Positions 1 to 9,192 of a stretch of DNA of 64,000 nt are shown here, in pieces (position 1 is the stretch's first letter; every line of letters begins with the position of its first letter). Source of the DNA: Aquatica leii (Eukaryota > Arthropoda > Insecta > Coleoptera > Lampyridae). Location: NCBI GenBank assembly GCA_035610365.1, contig CM069432.1, positions 4,526,001 through 4,590,000 of the forward strand, written 5' to 3'. A model generated the notes under the pieces. The model saw nothing but the letters and a program-made list of their open reading frames with translations, made no database searches and had not been told where the DNA came from. The position numbers and the translations under genes are program-made.

Positions 1-1030
1 AGATTCGCAAAAAAAGTTACGTATTCGTTTACATATGAAAATGCTGTAAAAGACTAACACCATACATGATTTAAGCTTTATTAAAAAAAGATAACAATAC
101 AAAATTACTTATTAAAACATCAAAAATTTTAACAAAATCTAAATAAAAACTATTAGATATACCCTCTGCCCGCTTCTTTAAAATAACCACGATGCGTTCG
201 CCGTCCTGGCGCAAGTTAGCCTCATTACCTTTAATTACATTCGCATTTACATTTTGCTCAAATAATTATTACGTAAAATTCTTCTTTGCACTAAAATTAA
301 CAATAGTTTATGCGTAATCGAATTTGTTGCTAACTATAAACAAAAAACGACAGTAGAATCGATGCATATGTGCAAGGAAAATTTAAACTAAACAGAAAAA
401 CATAATAAAACTAACGGCAACTTCAAAAGATTCAACCATAATGATAACAAAATGACAATATGAATAAACTTATGTTTTAAAATGGAATGTTTAAATTTAA
501 CACTATGTTTTATAATATATTAAGAAGTCAAAAGTAGCTTTAAAAAATGATCTTTTAGTGTTGAAAACATTTATAGGGAGCTTGATTCGAAGGCTTGTGT
601 AACGAAACGATGAAACGCTTAGATGAAACAAATCTGAAACTTGCGGTGGTGCCCAATTTCATTTTATTTTTTGCATTTTTCGGATGCAGTGTTTATTATT
701 ATTAAACAATATATTCCTTATGATTTGTTTTATGTTTTAAAAATATAATAAGTCTTAATTTCACTCAGCAGTGATGAAAAATGATTGTAGTAATTGCAGA
801 ATCAAATTCGCGGGAGCTTCCGCCTTGTACGCTGCAAAAACGGTACAATATAGATAAAAATTGCACATAAACATATTTATAGAGCACAAAATTTACTGCA
901 AAAGAATATAACTATATCTAATAGTTTAAGAGTTACAGAATTTTAATGTAATGTAAAACATTATCGTGTAATTTTGCAAACTTGTATCTTCTAAACTCTT
1001 CCAACCATTAAGTACGAATTACCATCGTGC
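1..1030. other. AT-rich stretch without a recognised gene
   Basis: No reading frame of useful length and no recognisable domain on either strand. The part next to the candidate primer binding site at 1039 may be the 5' LTR of BEL-1, because the sequence just before that site ends in AACA. I could not find the LTR start, and no second LTR exists to compare with. Confidence 0.4.
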
Positions 1031-1038
1031 TTAACAAT

Positions 1039-1050
1039 TGGTCCTTCGAG
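1039..1050 (+). promoter_or_regulatory. Candidate primer binding site of BEL-1
   Basis: TGGTCCTTCGAG begins with TGG, as a sequence complementary to a tRNA CCA end would. It lies about 110 bases before the first gag reading frame. The same 11-base core (TGGTCCTTCGA) recurs at 62435 just upstream of another BEL/Pao gag fragment, which supports it being a functional element landmark. The tRNA is not identified. Confidence 0.4.
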
Positions 1051-1160
1051 CAATTGAGTTCTTTGCCCACAACTCACGGTCTTAAATACACGATGGCGTC
1101 CCGTAACGAATCATTCACAACTCAAGAAGATATTGCAGGGTGTAGAGACTTATCGTCAAC

Positions 1161-2630
1161 ATGAAGAAAGTTTCACTATACAGGAAAACGGACAAGTACA
1201 TTGTGAGTAAAAGAACAACGATACAGCAACTATGGGAAGAGTTTAAAGTAACACACAATGTCTTGATGAAACAAGTGGACAACGAGCATCCGTATTACAA
1301 GAACAATTTCTACTTACAAACGAAAAAACTAAAAGACGAAGGGGTAGCATTACTACTGAAGTACGAAGAAGGGTTATCTATTCAAGATAATACAACAACC
1401 ACATTCGAAACAAGGACAAATGACTCAAATCCGGAGCACGGATCTTAGTTAAAAAGATTGAAGATCAAACTAGATTTACTACAGAAAGACATGGTTGAAG
1501 TACACGAACAACTAAAGACAACAGTCAACAAAGCCTATTGTGAAATTACGACACAGGACATTACAAATGCATGGAGCGATGTGAGGCGTCTGTACGAAGA
1601 CGTACTCGTTGATGAAGGATACGACGGTGAAGAATACCAGAAAGTAAAAACCGACGTATAACTGTTACTAATACAATTACAAGAGTTAAAAGAAGACAGA
1701 AATACACAAAAAACTCAAGAGAGTGATCATGTTGTACTACCCAGAATAACGATACCAGTTTTTGAAGGTACATATGACACATGGTCCACTTTCCACGACA
1801 TATTTAAGAGAGTTATACACGATAACTCTCGAATAAGTAACGCAGAGAAAATGCAATACTTAAAAACACATTTACGAGGAGAAGCTAGCAGACTAATACA
1901 ACACTTTGGGTCAAATGAAGCAAACTACAGGTCCGCGTGGGAAATAATAACAAACAGGTATAATAACAAAAGAATCTTACTTGGAAAATACTTAGACAGC
2001 ATTATAAACTTACCTAAGTTGACAATCGAGAGTGTCAACGGATTAAGGAAAATACATGATACAACAGTGGAGTGTTTAAGAGCCATAAGGAACATGGGGA
2101 TTGATACTGACAATTGGGGAATCAATGTAGCCCATGTACTTACAAGGAAACTAGACAGAGAAACGCATCAACTTTATGAACAATCGCTAACGGCAGCGCG
2201 GGAAATACAAACGTTAGACAGTTTATTAAAGTATATAGGAACCAGATTTCAGTGTTTAGAAACACGAGAAGAATTAACAAAAACCGAAGGTAACAAAAAT
2301 TATAGAGCAAACAACAAATTTCAAGATCGTTACAAGATAAAAACATTCCATGCAAATAGAGCTAATTGCATATATTGCAAAGGTCCACACCAGATATACT
2401 ACTGCACAAAATTTACCAATTTAAATCCACAAGAACGAGTAAAAATAATAAATAATAAACGGATATGCAATAACTGCCTGGCACATGACTTAAAAGAACA
2501 ATGTTTTAGTCAAAAGAGATGTGCAACATGTGACAAGAAACATCACACTTTATTGCATTCTGATACATGCAAATCAACTACTTACTACAAAGCAACGGCT
2601 ACTACAACAACTCCGAAAAAATCACCATAA
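1161..2630 (+). pseudogene. BEL/Pao retrotransposon gag (BEL-1), broken
   Basis: Capsid/nucleocapsid polyprotein region of a BEL/Pao LTR retrotransposon. It is read in pieces (1161-1448, 1458-1661, then about 1739-2630) separated by stops and frame changes. From about 1739 the frame shows the DUF1759 gag signature: an LPRITIPVFEGTYDTW-like segment, then KMQYLKTHLRGEASRLI, then a YRSAWEIITNRY block. Near the end are Cys/His clusters (CIYCKGPHQIYYC, CNNCLAHDLKEQC, CATCDKKHHTLLH) typical of BEL/Pao zinc knuckles. It is followed directly by the protease region in another frame. Identity of the superfamily is secure; the frame breaks are seen directly. The element is inactive. Confidence 0.85.
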
Positions 2631-2634
2631 AAAT

Positions 2635-3313
2635 ATAGCAACACTAATATCAACACCAAAAGAACATGGTAAAGGAGTATTAGCAACCGCTATGCTACGA
2701 ATAAAAACTTGGTCAGGACAATTTGAACATCTCCGGGCTCTAATAGATTTTGGATCACAAGCATCATTTATTACAAGAGATGCAGCAGACGTCATAGCAG
2801 TACCACAAGAATCAGTACACATAGAAGTGTCGGAAATTGGAAAACAAGAATCAAACATAGTTCGACGACGAATACAAGTAAGAATTCATCCACGTTTCTC
2901 AAGTCAATTCAGCAGATTGCGAGTTATTAATATTTCCAAAATTAACAAAGGTGCTTCCTGAAGAAAAAATTAGAGACTATGACGGGTATACATTTCAGAA
3001 TTTGGTGTTGGCTGATCCTGCCTTTAACATACCTGGCCCAATAGATATCATACTAGGAGTAGATGTACTTAAGGATATATTTTTAGGAGTTCAACGATTG
3101 AACAAAGGGCTTTTGGCACAACAAACAGAATTGGGATGGATATTGTCAGGAAAAATTAACGCATTATCAACAAGATCAAAAGTTATAAGCATGATAGCAT
3201 GTGCAGAAGATCAACAACTTACAAAATTTTGGGAACTAGAGGAAATGGAGGTAACCAGAAAAAAGGTGATGCAAACGAAGACTGTGAAACTCATTATAAG
3301 AATACTCATTTGA
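2635..3313 (+). pseudogene. BEL/Pao aspartic protease region (BEL-1)
   Basis: DUF1758-type retropepsin following gag. The active-site block reads RALIDFGSQASFIT; the family normally has LIDSGSQ, so the Ser after the catalytic Asp is replaced by Phe. The second half (about 2951-3313, shifted frame) has the IDIILGVDVL and TELGWILSGK blocks expected at the protease C terminus, then KFWELEEME, which normally leads into the reverse transcriptase. A frame change near 2950 separates the halves. The damaged active site and frameshift argue for a dead copy. Confidence 0.8.
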
Positions 3314-3329
3314 GGAACACCTATACTGT

Positions 3330-4240
3330 TAAAAATACCCTTTAACGATTATGTTAACAAACTCGGAGAATCAAAAACGAAAGCAATAGCAAGGTTTTCA
3401 CAATTAGAAAAGAAGTTTAACGGAAAAGATGGATTATATATGGAATACAAGAATTTCATACAGGAATACTTATCCCTGGATCATATAAAACCAGTGATGG
3501 AGAATAAAACTAACCTATGGCAAAAAACATATTACATTCCACATCAAGTCGTAATAAAAGAAAACAGCAAAACGACAAAGTTAAGAGTCGTGTTTGATGC
3601 ATCAGCTATAACTACATTAGGTATCAGTTTGAACCATTTAATGCATTCTGGACCAAGATTGCAACAGGATTTAAAAAGCATTTTACTCAGATGGAGAAAA
3701 CACAAAATAGCATTTTCAGCAGATATAGAGAAAATGTACCGACAAATAAAAATTACTGACGACGATCAGAATTTTCACAGAATAATTTGGAGATTTTCGC
3801 AAGATGAGCCTATAAGAGAATATAAACTCACAACCGTTACATAGACGATGAAAAAGACAAATATCCAACAGCATCACACGTGGTAAGTAATGATTTCTAT
3901 GTAGATGGTTTGATGTCAGGAACAGATACAATGAAAGAGGCAAGACAATTAGAACAAGAAATAATCAAACTCTGTAAATCTGGAGGATTTACGTTAAGAA
4001 AATGGGCAAGCAACAATTTAGAATTAATACAAGCCTTACCAGTTGATCTCAGAGGAATGGATGTGATGGGAATAGATGAAGAAGGAACTAAGAAAGCTTT
4101 GGGTTTGAATTGGTCACCAAAAAAGGATTGTTTTACGTTTAAGGTCTATATAAGTCCACAACAATTATGTTTTACAAAACGATCAATTTTATCGGACATT
4201 GCTAAATTACATGATCCATTAGGATGGTTATTTGATTTCA
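3330..4240 (+). pseudogene. BEL/Pao reverse transcriptase, truncated (BEL-1)
   Basis: Reverse transcriptase of the BEL/Pao type. Motif A region KIAFSADIEKMYRQIKI lies near 3705-3755 and the YELTTVT-like block near 3825. A stop and a loss of roughly 20 codons follow, removing the segment normally between TVTYG and the conserved KYPTAS block. The catalytic box near 3897 reads FYVDG instead of FYVDD, so an active-site Asp is lost. The frame ends with SILSDIAKLHDPLGWL, after which sequence homology stops at about 4230. RNase H, integrase and a 3' LTR are absent, so the element is truncated here. Confidence 0.85.
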
Positions 4241-4451
4241 AAATTTATAAAACTGTACAATACCATTTTCGAGGGAGCCCCAAAACTCTAATTTTACCAC
4301 TTTTCGATAAATTAATTATAATTTATTTATCAAACGATAATAATAATTATAATAATTATTATAATAATAAATATATGGACATGAATTTAATTTAAATGGG
4401 AAAAAGAACTATTTTAGCTATAAACAGTAATAAATAAAAAGATATTCATCG
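4241..4451. other. AT-rich junction between elements
   Basis: Simple TAA/AAT-rich sequence (about 4305-4375) separating the truncated BEL-1 from the next gene-like unit. Nothing else is visible. Confidence 0.4.
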
Positions 4452-5881
4452 TTACTTGGTGCTTGCTTTTCTTTTATACCCTGAGGTACAGCAGTACTCC
4501 GCCAGCATGATTGCATTCCACTTCCCTGAAAATCTCTTCTCCAGCTTAGCGATGTCTTGATGCAACCGTTCCCCGTGTTCATGCGAGACTGCTCCTAAAT
4601 TTTCAGGGAAAAAGTCCAGATTCGAGTGAAGGAAGTAAACTTTAAGAGACATGTTACATCCTATGTCCTTGTATGCTAAAAGCAGTTCCTCGACGTGAGC
4701 GACATAATCTTCACTTTTGTGGTAACCGAGAAAGTTCTTACAAATGTTTTGAAATGCGCCACCTGTCTTGTCCACTGCTTTCACAAACTGCTTGATCAAT
4801 CCAAGTTTGATGTGTAAAGGTGGTAAGTAAATATTTTCGGAACCAAAGGATTGTGGGCGACATTTTGCTGACCAAGAATAAGATTTTCTCGCAGAGGCCA
4901 GTCCCGTACGATGTAATATTTATATATTTTGTAAATCCTGATTGCAAGCCCGTGAGTAGAGCAACCACTTTTAAGTCAACGCAAAGTTTCCACTTATAAT
5001 CATGATAACTAATTTTATCAAGGATTCTAAAGATTCGTAAGTTTCCTTTATATCAACAGAGTATGCAACTGGAACTGATGGGAAGTCATTCCCATTTGCC
5101 AACAGGACAACTTTTAAGCTTGTTTTTGATGAGTCTATAAACAGTCTCCATTTGTCTGGGTCACATGGCATCTGTAGCTCTGTCATCAATAAATTTGCAT
5201 TAGGGCAGGGTTGCTTGTTTGGTCCTGTAAGAAGATTTTTTTACTCCCTTTTCTAAGAGATTCCACTGTTGAAGTCGCGATCCTAGGAGCTGAGATTTAG
5301 TCTTGGGTAACTGCAAAAACCTGACAAGATCATTTAATTCCGATTGAGTGAGGAGGTGAGGTTGCCGAGAAACTAAATCTGCGGAATACTCTTCATCATC
5401 ATTGAACGTATCATTCGAAGCCGCAAGTTGTGGCTCAGAGTCTTTTAAATCAATTTCCGGCTCTAGAGTATAAGTGTTTGGGGGCTCTGGGATTGGCAAA
5501 GTATTGTTATGAGGAACAGGTCTTAGAGCTGACGGAATATTGGGATACTGAATTGTATGCTTACTTTTGCTCGAAAACCCGACGGTGGAAGTCATACAAA
5601 AGTAACAATCTGTAAGATGACAGCGAGGTTCACGCCAAACCATGGGCACAGCAAATGGCATTGATTTACGGGTACCTTTGAGCCATTTGGTCAAACTACT
5701 GTAACAAGTCTTACAGCAAACTGATGGAGCCCAAGTCTTGTCCTGGTCGCCAACTTGACAATCAAAGTACAATTTATAAGCTGTTTTAACAAGCGGAGAA
5801 AGGTTTTCGTTGCGCTTTTAAAGTTAATTCCCCGCAGACATAGCAGAAGCTATCGGGATGATTTTTACACTCGCATGGCAT
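4452..5881 (-). pseudogene. Broken member of a repeated insect protein family of unknown function
   Basis: Minus-strand coding remnant starting at an ATG at 5881 (MPCECKNHPDSFCYVC, a Cys-rich zinc-binding-like N terminus). It continues after a frameshift near 5820 through 5772-5200 and after further breaks through 5189-4971, 4968-4738 and 4799-4452. Recognisable blocks are a second Cys cluster (SVCCKTCYSSL), the IPSALRPVPH segment, an acidic linker, a SELNDLVRFLQLPK segment and a RLFIDSSKTSLK segment. These are followed by VALLTGLQSGFTKY and, at the end, DFFPENLGAVSHEHGERLHQ. I recognise these as a multicopy family found in many arthropod and cnidarian genomes and annotated there as uncharacterised. 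No catalytic function is established. At least three frame breaks make this copy inactive. Confidence 0.6.
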
Positions 5882-5929
5882 AATTAAACATTAATGGTTA
5901 AAATAGAAAATTTAATATTTCGTGATTAA

Positions 5930-6127
5930 AATAATTCTTTAACCAAAAGCCCTTGAAGTAAATCGTATAACAAAAGAAGGCTAAACTGGATCGTTTTACG
6001 AAAGATGATTAAACTGAATCGATTAACCAAAAAACCGAAAATGAATAATTCAATTTTATATTAACCGATTAACCAATATGAAAATGATTTGGTTAACCAT
6101 TTATCCGAGTCGATTCAACACCCCTAA
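5930..6127. repeat. Short interspersed TTAACCAA motif cluster, possible transposon end
   Basis: GATTAACCA or GGTTAACCA recurs at about 5940, 6020, 6055 and 6090. The cluster finishes in CAACACCCCTAA, whose complement resembles the CAGGGGTGT-like ends of some hAT elements. No partner end was found, so this is only a possible non-autonomous hAT remnant. Confidence 0.25.
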
Positions 6128-6416
6128 TATCTATTGATTCTTTAACTTCTTGATTGTTATTTGTGAATTCGACTTACTCAAAGTTTTGGTTCACTTTTGT
6201 TGTCTTGTCGCAGGACCTAGCTGCGTAGTGGGTTTGTTTTTGCTGTCTTTTAGTAGTACGTTGGCTTGACTTTCTTTAATTTTTTACTCATTTAAGTGCA
6301 GACTGTTTAGGTTATTGGTTTTCTAGTAAGACAGGTGTTAGCTGATTTCAGCTTTGGTTTGCTATTTAGAATTAGTTTCTTGTTTAGGTTTTACTGTGTC
6401 TCTTACTATATAAGCT

Positions 6417-7009
6417 ATGCATTCTTCAAATGAAGAACCACCAGTTCTTCCTTCTTCGGATACAAATACAGAAACGAACTTAGAAAATTGGAATGTGACT
6501 TTCTCGGTTAGAGATCCTCCTCTATTTCTTCTTCAAATTGACGAGTTGTGCTTGTCTTGTAGTGTTATCACAGCATCAACCGTTCTTGGAAGGATCCTTT
6601 TTTGTTGAAATCGGAATTTCTTCCTGTGGATTATGACGATCGTTTAATAGAGAAAATTCGTAAGCGTACGATTGGAGCTAACGAACCCTTGGTATGTACG
6701 TTACTACCATGCGATACCTCTTCTTCAGGGCTTGCGTTAATACCGATTTGTACGTTTGCAGATTTAAGGACGTATAGAAAACAACTCGCTCCATCTAAGG
6801 CTTCCATAGACGAGTATAAACCACCTACGCCTTTCCAAGCTACTTCTTTTGGGACATCTTCGGTTAACGCAAGTGAACATCATGATCGCCAATTGCTGTC
6901 TAATCCGACTACATCTTCTCTTGATGTTTCATCAGTTTCTTCTTCTGTGTCTACTTCTAATTCTAATACTCTTTGTTGTAGTTCTATAAGTGGTAAACCT
7001 TTACGTTAG
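6417..7009 (+). pseudogene. Unidentified Ser/Thr-rich open reading frame, one frameshift
   Basis: Two overlapping frames (6417-6608 and about 6575-7009) read as one protein if a single frameshift near 6575-6605 is allowed. The N-terminal part starts MHSSNEEPPVLPSSDTNTE; the second part contains LLKSEFLPVDYDDRLIEKIRK and a long Ser/Thr/Asn-rich tail ending KPLR. Base composition of this stretch is more balanced than its surroundings, and the composition looks like coding sequence. I do not recognise a family. It could be a gag-like product of an unplaced retroelement or a decayed host gene. Confidence 0.3.
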
Positions 7010-8369
7010 GTTGTTTCTCCTTCTGATTTGTGACTGGTTTGTGGTTAGTCTTCGTTTTCGAGGATTACCAACCCTACTAAAGGCCAATGGTATAACTAGT
7101 TAGCGGAAAAATTATCAGTGTCTACTCATCAATTTTCTAGTTGGTTATTGGTCCACGTTTTTTTTTGTAAACTAGTATGAGTTTCTCCTGACGATAAGCA
7201 CCTGTAAAGGCTAATAGTTCCAAATGATCTACATAATTATTTATGACCATTACGTCCATTCTACTTCCGGTCATCGTAGTGTTGCTAAGACGTTACTTCT
7301 TCTTCGGCGTCATTTTTATTTACCTCATATGTTGGGATTCATATCTGTGAGCTGAGGTTTCATGGGATTTTAGGGCGCGTAAACTTCTCTCTTTTTTATA
7401 TCTTTTATTTTTTCTCTTGGTTTGCTCTGCATACTTGTTTAGTAAAGTCTATGGGACTGTGTTAATTTTCTTGCTTTGCTAACGTTTCGACTTTACTTTA
7501 CAACACGTACCTTCTGTTTGATACATTGGTTGAAGTTTTTTTGGTTCTTGAAAGTATCATTTGGTTTTATGCGACTTTTAGGTAGATCCGATTGATAATA
7601 CTTAGGGAATTAGGAAAGCCATTTTTATTTACCTTTCTTTTTTGGGTTGTTTTAGATTTTAGGGTTCTTTCCTTGGCATAGGCTTAAATTTCTGTTCTTT
7701 ATTTTAGCTAGTGTCCAGTTTCCAGGCTTTTGTGATGCTGGGATGGAATTTGTTATGTTAAAAATCTTTTGATATAGGTTGCGTACTGTATGAATTTCGT
7801 TGCGGAACGCCCTTTTTTTACATTTAGAATATTAACTGCTATTATCTTTTTAAAGCTTAACGTCTGCGTTCAGTGAGACCTTCATTTTTAAATATTCATC
7901 TTCATCTACGCTATTAATAGGCGCATTGATTTTACTTTATATGTGGTGTTTGTGAGGGTTTTGCTGGGATACAAATTAACTTTTATTTTTGTGACATGAT
8001 TTAATTTTCTCGTAACTATCATAGCGACTTGGATGACCGGCACTCGGTGACTGCCTCTTTGGGAATTGTGCATGTCGAGTCTATTAAGTACATCGAGTTG
8101 ATAATTAGGACCACGTCCGATTGTGAACATTGGTTATTTACAGTAATTGCCAGGCGTAATTTGGGTCAAATTGAAGTATTTGGGTGATAGACGAGTAAAC
8201 TTGAGAACACACCTGCGATATTATGATTGACTGTAGCTTAGAAGCTTGACACATTTGGGTTTATAAAGTTCATTGATTGAATTACGACCGATTTATTATT
8301 AATATCAACATATTTAAATTTTTTTCTTACATTTTTCGAAATTTTAGGGGGCGATTTTGGTATGCCGTT
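7010..8369. other. No recognised feature
   Basis: Scattered short frames only. A 74-codon minus-strand frame (7906-8130) has no recognisable domain. The stretch ends at the target site of the RTE LINE at 8370. Confidence 0.4.
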
Positions 8370-8380
8370 AGCTAATAGCA
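8370..8380 (+). repeat. Left target site duplication of the RTE LINE
   Basis: AGCTAATAGCA, identical to 12516-12526 immediately after the AAG tail. The pair fixes both ends of the LINE insertion. Confidence 0.85.
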
Positions 8381-9192
8381 GTATTTATAAAACAGGCATA
8401 ATCCCAAAGGAATGGCTTGTTTCCACATTTATAGCCATTCCCAAGAAAAATAAACCACGACACTGTAGTGATTATAGGACAATTAGCTTAATGTGTCACA
8501 CACTTAAACTGTTTCTGAAGATCATACACCACAGATTGTACTTAAAGCTGGAAGAACACATAGGAAACACTCAGTTTGGCTTCAGAAGGGGTTTGGGAAC
8601 ACGTGAAGCCCTAGTAGCTTATAATATACTTATGCAACGATGCCTCGACATGAACGAAGATGTCTACGTCTGTTTTATTGACTACAACAAGGCGTTCGAT
8701 AAAGTAAAACACGATATTCTCTTAGAGCTCCTTCGAAATAAGGAAATAGACACACGCGATATAAGAATTATTTCTAACTTATATTTCAACCAAAAAGCGG
8801 TCATACGTGTGGATCAAAGAGTATCGGAAGAGATCGAGATCAAGAGAGGCTTAAGACAAGGGTGCATATTATCCCCGACACTCTTTAATTTTTACTCAGA
8901 ACATATAATTGATAAGGCAATCACAGGTGAATCTGCTGGTATAACTGTTAATGGAATACCGATTAATAACATTAGGTATGCCGATGATACCATTATTATG
9001 GCAGAAACATTAGAAGATTTAACTAGAATAATGAATAGAGTGGCGGTAGTTAGTGAGGAATATGGCCTAAGTTTAAATACCAGCAAGACAAAGTTCATGA
9101 TCATCTCAAAAAGAAACATTGACAACGTAAACCTCTGTATTCAAGGAGAACAAATAGAACGAGTGGAAAGATATAGATATTTGGGTACGACG
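8381..9192 (+). pseudogene. RTE-type reverse transcriptase, N-terminal segment
   Basis: Reverse transcriptase palm region of a non-LTR retrotransposon. Visible in order: GIIPKEWLVSTFIAIPKK, FGFRRGLGTREAL, motif A FIDYNKAFDKV, GLRQGCILSPTLFNFYSE, the catalytic box IRYADDTIIM (two Asp intact, about 8972-9000), SKTKFMI and RYRYLGTT, where the Transib insert begins. The frame is uninterrupted over more than 260 codons, so the fragment decayed little before insertion. No endonuclease is present because of 5' truncation. The apparent start at 8362 lies outside the element, in target DNA, and is not a real start. Confidence 0.85.
9188..9192 (+). repeat. Left 5-bp target duplication of Transib
   Basis: CGACG, repeated at 11938-11942. 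It is GC-rich, as is usual for Transib targets. Confidence 0.85.

Noticed and set aside
8362-8380. ATG at 8362 as start of the RTE reverse transcriptase
   Set aside because: It lies in the target DNA left of the target duplication; the LINE is 5'-truncated at 8381 and has no own start.
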